From Ahaetulla prasina (taxonomy: Eukaryota; Chordata; Lepidosauria; Squamata; Colubridae), in assembly GCF_028640845.1 (NCBI RefSeq), contig NC_080544.1, positions 58,356,711 to 58,420,710 of the forward strand: a stretch of 64,000 nt of DNA, in the 5' to 3' direction. Of this stretch, positions 24,133-36,290 are shown one piece after another. A model generated the notes under the pieces. The model saw nothing but the letters and a program-made list of their open reading frames with translations, was not told where the DNA came from and made no database searches. Numbering within the stretch: the first letter of the stretch is position 1; each line of letters starts with the position of its first letter. The translations under genes were made by a program, and so were the position numbers.

Positions 24133-24241
24133 CTTAAGTTATATAATAGAGGAAGGTAATATCAGTGGGATATGTTAGTTTTGCTCCAGAAGGTCACAAA
24201 ACAGGATGTTCAGGTCCTCAAAGCAATTTAGCTAGGATTAG
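24133..24241. repeat. Dispersed ~110-bp direct repeat, copy B
   Basis: It begins CTTAAGTTATATAATAGAGG and ends AGCTAGGATTAGT. It has the same orientation as copy A at 22598, about 1.5 kb away. Either a local duplication or two insertions of one interspersed family would explain the pair. Confidence 0.65.
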
Positions 24242-27200
24242 TGTATAGTATAAGCTTCCTACCTTTTGTACCTTTGGATTATTTTTTTTAAAATCTTTTA
24301 AAAATATGTTGTTAGGATTTTTACAGGGGATGTTGACAATTGGGGGATTAATGTTATTTTTAAGGGGGAAAAACAGGCCATAGTTTCAAAATGATCTATC
24401 TTTATCTCTTAATTATTATGGTTGCAGGTTTATAAGCTGGCAATTTTTCTTCAACATAAGTATTTACAATGTTTGCTTTAGTGTGATATAACTAGTACAA
24501 TAAGCTAAACATAAGGAATTGAATTGAACCGCACTATTAGACAAGTAGTCAAGAAGACATGTTTTATAAAATATTGAAGAAATATTTAGGGGTCAGTAAA
24601 TAACAAGTTGTTAACAATTGGTATTTTAACTGTTTACAGTGAGGGAACAAAATTAATTAAACCAAGGTTTCATTCCCTTGGTGTCAAACAAATTTGGATT
24701 GCCTTATGTTACTAACATCCCACTTTCTTTAAAAGAGACAAGCAATAGTGGGCAAAAACCAATAAAAAGTTTGATACATTTTTTTTAAGACAAACACAAA
24801 AAGGCAAAAAAATTTCATTATTCATTTTTTCAGATTTTTGATTACTGTTAACTAATTACTCATTTGAAAATTATGTCATTCGTACTGATGGCAGCATTTG
24901 ACCAACCTTTTCTGGGCTCAGAAACCTGCATACTAAGTTAATAGATAGCATTAGGGCTGTAAACTAGACTATTAAAAAAAAAATCTAGAAAGACGGCAGT
25001 GGAAAATCAGTTCCACACTGTAACCAAAATAATCAGCATGCATGATCCAGGAAGACACCAGGGGACAACATGAACTCAAAAGACACTTGACTTACACATG
25101 CACAATTTTGAATTAAGGGTTAAAGTTACTCGTTGTGCTATCTTTAGCTGTTTGAAGTTTAGAGGTGTAAAACAAAATACCTCACCTACTTGCCCCATTC
25201 ATTCATGTCCAGGATATGAAGAAATAGGAATTTGAATGAATGAGAATGCACCAACAAAAAAATTTATTATACTTTTTTTAACTGCTTAGTTTTTTAAAGC
25301 ATTGCTTTTGCACTTAGAAAAGGGTTGAAGGAACAACTTAGTGCATAATTTATAGAAATATCGAAGGACATGATGAGAAAGAGTGCAGAGAAATTAGTGT
25401 GCAAAGATGCATTTTTAATTTTGAGATCATTCAGGCTGTGCTTATGCATTTTTTAAAAAATTACTGTAGTATGTAAAGTGAAGACCATTATTTTAACCTA
25501 ATTCTTGGAGGTCTCTCTCATATATTCATAAAATAATATCAATGACCATTACAAGAATCAGAAGACTACTTCAATCTTCCATTAGTTTTGATGGAGAAAA
25601 AAATCAATGTAATTCAAACAAACGGAGGATGAAATAAATTGGACTGCAAATGTGAAATCCAGCGGAGTATAATACCTTTCTTGCACATTTTCCCTAGCTT
25701 TTGACTGCAACATTGTTTAATAGCCAAAACTGTATGTAAAGTATGGGGAGTGTGTAAAAGACGTTGGATTCAAAAGGTGTTTGGGCACATGGGACACTCA
25801 CATACCAATTGCAGAACGCTCCTTAAAGTAGTATCATTAAAGTAGCTATGTCTTTTTCTGGGATCATGCTCTACTTAAAGAGGCAGCTATTTTAAGGATT
25901 TGATCACATATGATATTTGACTTCCTAAATGTGCTTCAAAATACCCTTTTCCCCTTTGAATCCAAAATGCTGTACAGTTCTAATTAGGAAATTCCTAGCA
26001 CTTTTTTAATGAAGCCAATATTTTCCCATGCACAGTACAAGCTACTCTATGCATAATATATTAAGCAATTGCTAAGCACAAAGCCTATTGTTAAGATTTC
26101 CCAAACATCATATCCTATCAAAACAGCATTCCATAAAAAGGAGAAAAGTAAATAATGTTACAAGTTGTTAAACATGCTAGCCTAAACATCTTTGCGGCCA
26201 AAAAAAGTTTTACCCATGAAATGGACATTATGTATAATCTCCAACTGTTGCCTGGATTGGCCGTTGCTGGTTTGTTGCCACATCTCTGAAATCCACAATT
26301 ATATTCAAGAAATCTATAAATATTGATGTCCAGGAAATCCTTTTTGCTGCCTTTTTCAGACAAAAGTCTGAAGATCTGCTTTCTCCATTAATATAACTGA
26401 AAATATTATTGAGTGGTAATGTGGCATAATCCTTTAGAGAAACTTCATTAGATCAAATTTGCTCTGCATGAAATTTTATGCCATCTTTAACTCTTGCCCG
26501 AAAATTTATCTTTAAAAAAAAATTGTCATTACCTAATTGTCAGCTCAAACATTATTGTGTACTTGTAGGATTCCACAAATATACATAAGATGTTGACTTC
26601 TTTATGAATTTTGCAGGAAACATATAATCTATTCCTAACAGTACTAATTTAGACCTAAATCCCACTGATTTCAGCAGAAACACTGCCAAATTCAAGTGGC
26701 TTAAGATTGCAAACTTTGAATTTATGCAAACTTTGAATTCTTTACTTAGATCTTTTCATTGAAAACAATAGGGCATATATTATCAACTGTATTACTCAGA
26801 ACAATGGAACAAAAATTCCTGGGTTCAAATGACTTTGCAATATCACAGCAAGATGGAGTTCCTGAGCTGAGTGGCATAAATTTAATGTCCACTTTATATT
26901 AAATAACCCAGTGCTTTCTGAGATTATTTAAAAAAAAAAACTAGCACTCAATCCTTTCAGAATTTCCTGGAACAAGCAAACACTTTACAATTAATTATTC
27001 CATTTTAGAATTGTAACTAGTTTAGCAACAAGTTTCTTGCATGGCAACATAGGTGAGAAGAATCTAGAACCCTGAAAATGTTACTGAAAATCCATCACCC
27101 ACTACCATAAGTCATGCTGGCCAAAGGCTGCTACTAATTGTGGTTTGGTAATGTCTGGGGTGGCACATATTTCTCACCCCATTAAACCAGTTTTCCATCT

Positions 27201-29268
27201 ACATAGGACTTGAACTGTAGCATGAAACCTAACTGGTTGCACATTAGTTCCCTTTATAAGGATATGACCAAAGATGCAAGCTTATAACCTCCAGATATTT
27301 GGGCCAGCAGTTGCTATGGTTCCTTGTTTTGGGCCATTCTTGGTAGAATGGATGAAAATCAAAATCTAAAATATCTGTAGGGCACCAATTGTCTAGCTCT
27401 GATCATAGTGATACTGACAAGATCCTTGCTGGTTCCCAGAGTACAATATTAAGTAATTGTGTGCTTGCAAAATTTCAAGGTGATTTTTGTAACAACCATC
27501 CAGCACTTGAATTAATTTCATACAGTGGAGTTATAGGACTAGCATAGTATGAGTTGAGCATTTCTGTTAAACACCACATGGCTATTGTAATTTGAAGCCC
27601 AAAGATAGACAAAATTAATTGAGGATTTGGGTAGTCCTCCACAATCATAGATGACGAAAAAAACCCCAAATGACAGTTTCTCTACTTACTGAGATATCAA
27701 TGTGTAGAGAATGTGGCTTCTTGAATCCTGAGGTCCAATTTATCATATAAAATGGAGGGGGAGTTCTATGCAGCATCGCCTTAATTATAAAATATGTCAA
27801 CCTTACAGTTCAGCAAAATCTCTGCGCTGTAAAATATGTACTAGAAGTGTTCAGCACAAACACTATTATTTGGACTGGATGAAAAATGGCATGTCAATTA
27901 TTATTTTTTCTTAGATTTCTATCTTAATTTAATTATTCACCCTCTAAACCTGCATTGTCAATATTGGGGAACTGAAATTGTGAGCTAGGGTATGATATTG
28001 TTGTCATTTTTCAATCAATCATCTCAGACATAGTTAGCTCACTTGGAATATATTAATTGTAAAATGCAATTTCTGATTTAAGATTTGTTAAGTGGAAGAG
28101 CTAAAAACAAGAAAACAATGAACTATTGAAAATGAAAGATAAAATATGACATTACTTGTGAACGGAGACAGAAAAAAATTCCAAGAATTCAATTATGCCA
28201 AGGATACATATGGTTCTATGAGTAAGTGAAATTAACATATTCTTCACCTGTTCTTCTCATATGAATCCTTCATTAAATCAATGAGGCAAATAAAAAATAA
28301 AACCCATTTTGGTCCTGCTTTCTTTTCCTTCCAACAATATAAATCCAGCTCTGTAACACACATTCATTTTGGCAAAAGATTATACAACTGATCATTTTCT
28401 TTCCTTTCAAACCTGGGATAGATAATTAATTAATTTAATTAATTAAATTAAAAATAAAACTTTTCCAACTTTCATCCTTATGGCTTTGACATCATCTGCC
28501 ATTATTTTCCCAAAGCACCACTTCCTAGTGTAATGAACTTCGGAAATAAAAGTAAAAGAGGAAAGTGATTAAAGAAGGAACTAATAACATGCTTCTGAGA
28601 TATGAACAGCTTCTGCCTTGAAAAAGTAGAAGAGGATAGCTACAATAAGTAGAATCAAAGTCAACGGTTAGCTGCTGGCCCTCTGTGCACAGCACAGCAT
28701 AGAAAAACTAATCCAAGCATAATCTTTCATAGTAGCAGCATGTGCTGCATTATAATTATTTTTAGAATATGGCAGCCACTGATATGATTAGGAAAATTGG
28801 GGGGAAATCCTATGTGAGGCTCTCTTGCCCATCAAGGTAGTTCTAGCACTGAAATGATTTGTCCTTATTCTATTCTTGTTTCCAAGTATTCATTTAGTTC
28901 ACTTAACCTAACGTGAAAATCTGCTTATTTCACATTTTTTCCTTTGATCCTTGTAACATCCAACTAGGAAGGAGGGACAGCAAAAATGCAATGGAGAGCC
29001 AAGACATGAAATCCAGCCTTTCTTGCTGGCTACACATATTAAATGTTCACAGGAGCACTTTGTTAGATGCCAAGGAAAGAAGATATTTTTAGCCCTCGAA
29101 TTTCAGGTGGGAGAAGGCTGTACCCACAGTTAACCACATTCAAAATTAGCTACATATTTAAAATTAGCTACATATTTAAAGAAGGGAACCACTTCCTCCC
29201 ACCTTCCTTGTCCTGGTTAAGTTTTATGAAGATCCTCTTCCTAGTTCCTACCCTTCTGCCATGCGACT

Positions 29269-29510
29269 TTAAGTGCTGCGATAGGTTTTGATTATGTCCT
29301 TGATTGCACGTCTACAGATAGGACAACAGGCATTAGCCATCTTCTTTAGTTTAAGCCCACATGTATAACACAGACACATATGTCCACAGGAGTAAATCAC
29401 AGTGTCCACCATATTCTCATAGCAGATAGTACACTCATCATTCCAAGATCCTGAGATGGAAGAGGAAAGAGGGGATTCTGGCATACTGATTGGAGAGTTT
29501 GGAGCCGTAC
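29269..29510 (-). CDS. NEURL1: NEURL1 terminal coding exon with RING finger
   Basis: The minus-strand exon (acceptor 'tttgcag' just right of 29510, stop TAA at 29269-29271) encodes a Ser/Pro linker ([20 protein letters not shown]) and then a complete C-terminal [30 protein letters not shown], and [19 protein letters not shown]. The cysteine/histidine spacing matches the C3HC4 RING of neuralized-like proteins. NEURL1 is an E3 ubiquitin ligase that acts on Notch ligands and, in neurons, on CPEB3; it has two NHR domains upstream. The exon starts with the last two bases of a glycine codon, matching the phase of the exon at 30963. It is convergent with SH3PXD2A, as in human. The paralogue NEURL1B is less likely because of this linkage. 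Confidence 0.95.
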
Positions 29511-29658
29511 CTGCAAAATAAGAGACATTTTTACTTTTTTAAATTTTAAACCCTAATCAGTTTTACAGTTGCCCTAGTCTAAAATTTCTACGCCAAAGGT
29601 TAAAATATAGAGATTATGTCCATATTTTTACAAAACTTCCAAAAAGCATCATCTAATG

Positions 29659-29793
29659 CAGGGGTCTCCAACCTTGGCAACTTTCAGACTTGTGGACTTC
29701 AGCTCCCAGAATTTCTCAGCCAGCTTTGCTGATTGAGGAACTCTGGGAGTTGAAGTCCACAAGTCTGAAAGTTGCTATGGTTGGAGACCCCTG
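29659..29793. mobile_element. hAT-type palindromic MITE with 8-bp target duplication
   Basis: The termini CAGGGGTCTCCAACC and GGTTGGAGACCCCTG are perfect inverted repeats. The arms extend inwards (CTTTCAGACTTGTGGACTTC against its complement) around a short centre. The 8-bp flanks ATCTAATG at 29651-29658 and 29794-29801 are identical. An 8-bp duplication with CAG...CTG ends is the hAT signature. It is 135 bp, non-coding, and lies in the last NEURL1 intron. Confidence 0.9.
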
Positions 29794-30162
29794 ATCTAAT
29801 GAGCATCAATAGACAAATACTAAACTAGGCAGAACATTTGAATAAAAAGTGTTAAATTCTCTTTATGTATGTTTGCTGTGTGTGTGTTATTTCCAAAATA
29901 CTACAGACCTATATAACAATATCTTCAATGACTTATATCATTACTGAAACAACATGTAGGCTTCGATATCTACAGTTTTTATAATTTTGTATTCCATGTT
30001 TTTTCTACAATGACTTTTCCAGTCAAATTTACTATAGTCTGGTATATGAAACGTCTTTGAGTAGCTACCATATGTTATTCTTACTATCAAAATACATAAT
30101 GAAATAACTACTTTTCCTCTCCTTTGCTACCAATTTATTATGAACAGAAATATTTAGTGTCT

Positions 30163-30389
30163 AAAAGAGTGGTGCAGTGGCCTAGAGGTGGAGCTCTCGC
30201 CTCACAATCAGGAGGCTGTCAGTTCAATCCTAGTAGAGGCATATATTTCTCTCTCTGGGCACAATGAGAATATATCTGCTGCGAACGTCGCATTGGCAAC
30301 AGGAAGGGCATCCAACCAGTAAACACTCAGCTCCATTCAGTTGCCCCAATTCCATCCCACAAGGGATTACAGGGTCATTAAAAGACAAA
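30163..30389 (+). mobile_element. tRNA-derived SINE with BovB-like tail
   Basis: The head has pol III promoter-like boxes (GTGGCCTAGAGGTGGAGC and GTTCAATCC). The body and 3' end (GGAAGGGCATCC, GGGTCATTAAAAGAC) look like the BovB/RTE-dependent squamate SINEs. The flanking duplications AATATTTAGTGTCT (30149-30162) and AACATTTAGTGTCT (30390-30403) differ at one base. It sits in the last NEURL1 intron and is not a functional tRNA gene. Confidence 0.8.
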
Positions 30390-30962
30390 AACATTTAGTG
30401 TCTGTCCAACTTAGCTTCAGGATCCCCTTTCTTGATCCATTATCTTTTATATAAAAGTACTGTTTCATGGCATAAATGTCTGAGAGAAAATCATGGAAAA
30501 GGATTCCCACCCTATTTAGTAGAACTACACTTTTTCCAAAAGCATTCTGTTTATCTTTCACAGAATTAAGCTAACCTGGTGTCATCCTGTTTCAGATTTG
30601 GCCTTAGCAACTCCATTTAATGCAGTCAGAGGCATAGGATTAAGGAAGTTGTTACCCAAAATGTTTAAATGGCACCAAAAGTCATTTGAACGGGCCTGTG
30701 CCTCCACAGATGGTGCTCCTTGCTAATTCCATATTGCTACTACATACATTTTGAATTTTTCCTTTTGTTAAAATATGGTGCATTTAAATGTTGAATTCTT
30801 TGTTCTTTTTTGGTGGTGGGGGGAAGAATCTAATTCTTTCTCTAATCCTTGTGTGTTGTGATTGATCACAAAAAAAAAGACTATGGATTTTCAGTCTTAC
30901 GAGATAATGAAATACTCAGAACTGGAAGGCATGCAATTTGGTGCTGTGGGAGAAATACTCAC

Positions 30963-31109
30963 CACTGAGTGAGCTGCCAAGTGGGCCAGAACCAGATATA
31001 CATAGAACAGGATCAGAAACCTCATTGCAAAGAATGGAAGATGAAGTGGGAGATGAAGTGGGTGAGCTTGGTGCTGATGGCGCCAGGTGTTCAGCCATGA
31101 GAGTAGAAC
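30963..31109 (-). CDS. NEURL1: NEURL1 penultimate coding exon (linker before RING)
   Basis: The minus-strand exon of 147 bp has an acceptor 'ctcttttacag' to its right and a donor GTGAGT to its left (reverse complement of 30957-30962). The frame reads STLMAEHLAPSAPSSPTSS and then CNEVSDPVLCISGSGPLGSS. This is the Ser/Pro-rich linker between the second NHR domain and the RING; the human protein has the same layout (G-S-T-x-x-AE start, GPLGSS near the end). It enters with two bases of a split glycine codon and leaves with one base, which the last exon completes. Other frames through it are open by chance. The upstream NHR exons are not in the window. Confidence 0.9.
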
Positions 31110-31563
31110 CTGTAAAAGAGAGTAATTAATATAATTTAGCAGTTCAAATAGGCCTATTATGCTATAATTGGAGCACATGTGTGCTCACCTCCTCACTCTA
31201 CTGCAAACTTCGTTGAGTTTCTTTGAGCCAGTCCTAGTGCTACAGCCCACTTGGATAAAACAGAAAAAATTATGACCTTTTTTATAATTAAAAAAGGGAG
31301 TTTGGGAAGTTCTGAAATAAAATAAGTAAGAAATGAATTCATGCAATTGTTAGGAAACAATACTGGCTTTACAACACAGGGTTCCAAAACACTGGCCTGA
31401 TTATTCTGGAAGCAAATAATATATATGTATATGGTAGGCAGCTGGAAAGTTTATTCCCCTCTCATCTCTTTTCTTACTATTTGTCTTCTTTGATTAAAGA
31501 AAACCTCAGAAAATTAACATGATAGTATGATAAAAGTCTGGTGTGTGAAGTGAGAACAGGGAG

Positions 31564-31564
<1 letters not shown>

Positions 31565-31612
<48 letters not shown>
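31565..31612. repeat. (GT)n(GA)n compound microsatellite
   Basis: A GT run (about 11 units) switches directly to a GA run (about 11 units). Simple tandem structure with no other feature. Confidence 0.95.
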
Positions 31613-31614
<2 letters not shown>

Positions 31615-32867
31615 TGAGAGAGAAAACAACTTGTACCCAATATCTGCATTTTATTTGCTCTAGATTTTATAGTCCTTTTGATCTATATCACCTTATTTCT
31701 GTTTACATAGCATATTTATATAACCTTTAGCTACTTTCATTTCCTAATGTTCAATGAACAGAATGGCAATGGCAAAATGTTATTCATCAACAAAGCATAT
31801 GGTTAGCGTATTAAAATCTCAAATTCAGCCTGTTAAGTCTCCAGTGAAAGATACCCTACCCATAGTCAAGAGAAATGTTTTATGCCTAAGGCATAGGGAG
31901 CCATTGGGAGAATATTTATGCCATGTTCATGTTCCATTGCTACATGAAGAATTCAAGGTTTACCTGTGGATTTCCCAGTTTTTTAGACCCATAACACTGA
32001 GCCTCAGTGGTGGGTTAGACTCATAAACAGTGATTGGTTCAAAGTCAAACTGAGCCCTCAGACATGTGGATTATATAAGTGTGTCTGAGTTGGGGCAAGG
32101 GAGAAAAGAAGGAGAGAGTATTTATTATTTTTTTAAACCACCCCAAAATAAAACCTGTCTAGCACTATATACAGAAAAGCATATTAAAAAGTACAATTTG
32201 AATGAAAATGATAAAAAGAAAAAATGCAAAGTAGGCAACAGTGAGATTGTCATTCAAAGTCTAAAATAATATGAATTAAAATACAATTCAAACTCATTAA
32301 AAGCCTAGGAAAATAGAAATTATGCTAAATGTGAGCACCAATTTCCTTCTCTATATATAAAGTCAAATCATATTTAAATATACAAGTTATAACTTTTATA
32401 TGCAATACAACCAATCATTTCTTGCATTTTCTTATGTTTAACTCAATACTGTTTGCTGGATCTAGGCGCGTAGAACCATAACATTAGCCTGACATGCGGA
32501 ATATCCCTTGTGTAAAGCCTCACAGATTTGTTTTTTATATTACCATACTATTTTCTGTGTCCTGATCTACCTACATTATTGGGTTAATAGGTTCCAAAGT
32601 ATATTATTCCATTTGTCATTTGAGGTAGAAAGATTTCACCCCAGCTCCCAAATTCTTTAAAATGAACAAGTACTGCAACAGGTTTTACAGGCATGTAAGT
32701 AATAAGGCCTTTTTAATACTTTTCATCTAGGTTAAAAGAGAGCTGGGTAAAAGACAAGAAGATTGCTTTAGGATTTCAATAGTGCACAAATAGTGTTGTT
32801 ATTGTTACTTAAATAAATAACCCATCAGTAAAATGAACAATATGGGAAAGAAACATGGTAAATTAAA

Positions 32868-32976
32868 GTTTTCAAGAAGAGACTGGACAACCATTTGTCC
32901 GGAATGTAGAGGGTCTACTGCTTGACTAGAAGATCTTCAAGGTCCCTCCCAATCCTATTATTCTATTCTAGAAAGT
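32868..32976 (+). mobile_element. CR1 LINE 3' end
   Basis: The phrases AAGAGACTGGACAACCATTT, TAGAAGATCTTCAAGGTCCC and the closing TATTCTATTCTA are the typical 3' end of sauropsid CR1 elements with its short ATTCT-type tail. It is severely 5'-truncated. Confidence 0.75.
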
Positions 32977-33128
32977 TAGCACCCATCCCTCTTTTAGAAG
33001 AATGAAATATTTTGAGAAATATTAAAAAGGCAGAATATATTTCCCTGAATGAGAAATTGAGAAAGACATTTTTTAGAGGGAGAAAGCAATCCCACCTTTT
33101 CTTATAGCCCTCAGCAGATGTCAGCACT

Positions 33129-33196
<68 letters not shown>
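33129..33196. repeat. (TTTA)n microsatellite at a LINE 3' end
   Basis: About 16-17 TTTA units without interruption, directly abutting the 3' end (minus-strand sense) of the LINE at 33197-35160. This is consistent with a microsatellite seeded by the LINE tail. Confidence 0.9.
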
Positions 33197-35160
33197 TTTG
33201 TCAAACACAACAATATATATAAGCATGAAATAACCATACAAATTGGATACAACCAAAGGGAACATTAGGACAGGAACGGTAGGCACGCTGGTGCTCTTAT
33301 GCACGCCCCTTACAGACCTCTTAGGAATGGGGTGAGGTCAATAGTAGATAGTTTTTGGTTAAAGCTTTGGGGATTTTGGGAAGAGACAACGGAATCGGGT
33401 AGTGCATTCCAGGCATTAACAACTCTGTTACTGAAGTCATATTTTCTACAATCAAGATTGGAGCGGTTCACATTAAGTTTAAATCTATTGTGTGCTCGTG
33501 TATTGTTGTGGTTGAAGCTGAAGTAGTCTTCAACAGGAAGGACATTGTAACAGATGATTTTATGAGTTATACTCAGGTCATGCCGAAGGCGGCAGAGTTC
33601 TAAATTTTCTAAACCCAGGATTTCAAGTCTGGCATAAAGTATTTTGTTGTGATCAGAGGAATGGAGAACTCTTCTTGTAAAATATTTCTGGACACGCTCA
33701 ACTGTATTAATGTCCGAAATGAAGTGTGGGTTCCAGACAGGCGAGCTGTACTCAAGAATTGGTCTAGCAAAAGTTTTGTATGCTCTGGTTAGTAGTGTAA
33801 TCTTTCTGGAGAAGAAACTATGCAAGATTAAGTTTACAACTCTTAAAGCTTTTTTGGCGATGTAGTTGCAGTGGGCTTTGGCACTTAGATCATTTGATAT
33901 GAAAACTCCAGGGTGTTTGACAGAGTGAGGGTCATCTACAAGGTCATGTCCATCAAGCTTGTATTTAGTGTTCTGATTCTTTTTTCCAATGTGTAAGGTT
34001 GGTTTGTTGGTTGAGATTTGGAGTTGCCAAATTTTTGACTATTCTGACACAAAGCCAAGGTCTTTTTGAAGAGTAGCCACATTGTTGGTAGTGTTAAATA
34101 GTTTAACATCATCGGCGAAGAGAACACAATTACTTATAATATGGTCACAGAGGTCGTTAATATATAATATGAAGAGTGTTGGTCCTAGAACACTGCCTTG
34201 GGGGACACCGCTATTAACAGGAGCAGGATTTGATAGGGCACTGCCTATTTTGACCACTTCTTGCCTGTTTGACAGGAACACAGTTATCCAATTATGGAGG
34301 GGTCTGGAGATGCCGTAGGATTTTAGTTTTAGAAGAAGTTTGTCATGTACCACTGAGTCAAAAGCTTTACAGAAGTCTATGTAAAATGCATCTATTGCTT
34401 TGCCCTGATCAAGATTTGTAGTCCATATGTTTTTGCAGTGAAGAAGTTGTAAATTACAAGATAATTTTTTTCCTGAAACCAAATTGCTTATTAGAGAGTA
34501 GGTTGTTTGTTGATAGGTGGAGGGTGATGGATTGGTTGATGATTGATTCCATTACTTTGCAGGTGACGCAGCATAAAGAAATTGGTCTGTAATTTTCAAC
34601 TAGGCTGGGGTCTCCTTTTTTGAAGACAGGGATGACCGTGGCTAGTGACCATAGTTTGGGAAGGGAGCTGGTCCTGAAAGATTTTTCAAAGATTATGCTT
34701 AGGGGTTCTGCTATAATAGTGGAAAGCTTTTTTAAGAAGTATGCACATAGACCATCAGGTCCAATAGATAGAGATAGTTTCAGTCTGTGAAGTGCCTTTT
34801 CAACATTATCTTCTGTGAAATCTATTTGTGTTAGATCATTGTAATCATTGTTGGTACAACTGGGGAATGTTGGGTATGAGCCATTACTGTTAACAAAGAC
34901 TGAGCTGAAGAATGTGTTAAAGAGGTTTGCTTTAACTGTTTCATCATTGCCTACTTTACTGTTAGATCCTTTTAGGTGTGGGATGGATCTTGAGTCTTTA
35001 AGTTTGTTGTTTACAAAATTATAGAAAGCGCGATTGGATTTTGTGCGCAGAAGGTCTTGTTTGATGTGGTAATTGGTGCATTCAGTCCTTATTTGGTGGC
35101 ATATATTTTTGTAGCAGTTTTTAAAGTTGGCTACATAGCCAGTTTTGTTTTTTCATCAGA
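33197..35160 (-). mobile_element. CR1/Rex1-like LINE, 5'-truncated, reverse transcriptase broken
   Basis: The minus-strand sequence encodes reverse transcriptase in pieces: DAFYIDFCKAFDSVVHDKLL, then GVPQGSVLGPTLFILYINDL, then FADDVKLF (34039-34482), then the C-terminal region ending LSTIDLTPFLRGL (33310-33825). FADD replaces the commoner YADD. The open frames are separated by a gap near 33830-34040 where the frame is lost, and the 5' half (endonuclease) is missing. The same family appears at 40165, 43558 and 63831. The clade call (CR1/Rex1 group) is by motif only. Confidence 0.8.
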
Positions 35161-35174
35161 GGGATTTATTTTTG

Positions 35175-36290
35175 GATTGGATTGGATTGCACTTAAGAGA
35201 TAAAGAGCTTATTAAAAACTAGATAGCTCTATTTGTAAGCAAATACCTTCACCCAAGTGCCAAACCAGCACAAAGCCATTAAGCCATAATAGGAATAGTG
35301 ATGGTCAGTGGGGACATGACAGAGAACTTTAACATAAGGAAAGGCATGAGGCAAGGATGCCCTCTGTCCCCTTTACTATTTATATTAACACTGGAAGTAT
35401 TAAATAGAAGTATTAACACTGGATGTATTAAATAGAAGTATTAGAAAAGACACAGCAATAAAAGGAATGGAAATAAAAACAGAAAAATATAAATTACAGG
35501 CATTTGCGGATGACCTGGTGTTCATTTTAGAAGAACCACAGGAAACTGGACCCAAGCTAAAAAAAATGATAGCAGAATATGGTGAAGTAGCAGGATTGAA
35601 AATGAATAAAGGGAAAACTAAAATATTAGTCAAAAATGTTAGCAGAAAAACAAAAAAAAAGAGCTGGTGGAGAAGATAGATATTGAGATAGTGTAGAAAG
35701 TTAAATTTTTAGGAATTAAGTTAACAGCAAGATGTGCAACTATTAAAGAAGATAACTATGAAATTGTTACAACAAATTAAATTAGACTTGGAGAAATGAA
35801 AAAACCTGCATCTATCAATGATAGGAAGAATAGCTACAATAAAAATAAATATCTTGCCAAGACTATTATTCTTATTTCAAACAATTCCAATAAAAATAGA
35901 AAAAAATCTTTGAACAACTAAACAAAATGATATTAAATATATCGGGCAAGGGAAAAAAGCAAGAATAAAATTGAAACTGCTACAAGAAATTAAACATAAA
36001 GCGGGCTTTGGGTTGCCAGATTGGGAGCTATATTACCAGGCCGCCGCATTTACCTAGGTGAAAGAATTGGTAAACTTGAGACATAAAAGATTATTAAATA
36101 TGGAGGGGCATGATCTCCAATTGGGGTGGCATGCTTTTTTTATGGATTGGCAAAAATAAAATATATGGATACTTTCAAAGACATTTTGTTAAAAATGCAT
36201 TATTGTTAGTATGGGAAAAAGTTAAAGAAAGATATTATATGAAAATACTAGTCTGGCTCTTCACAATGGAGGCACTGATACACCCTAATG
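35175..36290 (+). mobile_element. L1-type LINE, left part (reverse transcriptase)
   Basis: The frame pieces are GMRQGCPLSPLLFILTLEV near 35346 and FADDLVFILEEPQ followed by GLKMNKGKTKILVKN in 35467-35679, all L1-type ORF2 reverse transcriptase motifs. Farther on, the thumb-like segment GFGLPDWELYYQAAAF lies near 36005. A 28-bp tandem duplication at 35385-35440 and several stops break the frame. The element is interrupted at 36290 by the hAT insertion and resumes at 37284. It is 5'-truncated near the LINE at 33197-35160. Confidence 0.8.
35385..35440. repeat. 28-bp tandem duplication inside L1
   Basis: A 28-bp unit starting TATTAACACTGGA is present twice head to tail with one base difference (GGAAGTATT against GGATGTATT). 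Since 28 is not a multiple of 3 it shifts the reverse-transcriptase frame. Confidence 0.85.

Larger units (their letters stand above)
17548..29268. other. Gene-free interval between SH3PXD2A and NEURL1
   Basis: About 11.7 kb of AT-rich sequence on the tail side of both genes. It should include the NEURL1 3' UTR next to 29268 (read leftwards) and true intergenic DNA. I see no exon, RNA gene or well-preserved transposon. A pair of ~110-bp direct repeats (22598, 24133) and a 20-bp tandem duplication near 29141-29179 are the only structures noted. Confidence 0.6.

Noticed and set aside
30163..30260. tRNA gene
   Set aside because: Box-like sequences belong to a SINE head with a target duplication; no cloverleaf with an acceptor stem is evident.
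30897..31178. Alternative frames through the NEURL1 penultimate exon
   Set aside because: Only one frame fits the phase of both splice sites and the NEURL1 linker; the others read across introns.
33129..33196. CRISPR-like regular repeat
   Set aside because: A plain tetranucleotide microsatellite at a LINE tail; nothing here suggests a prokaryotic array.
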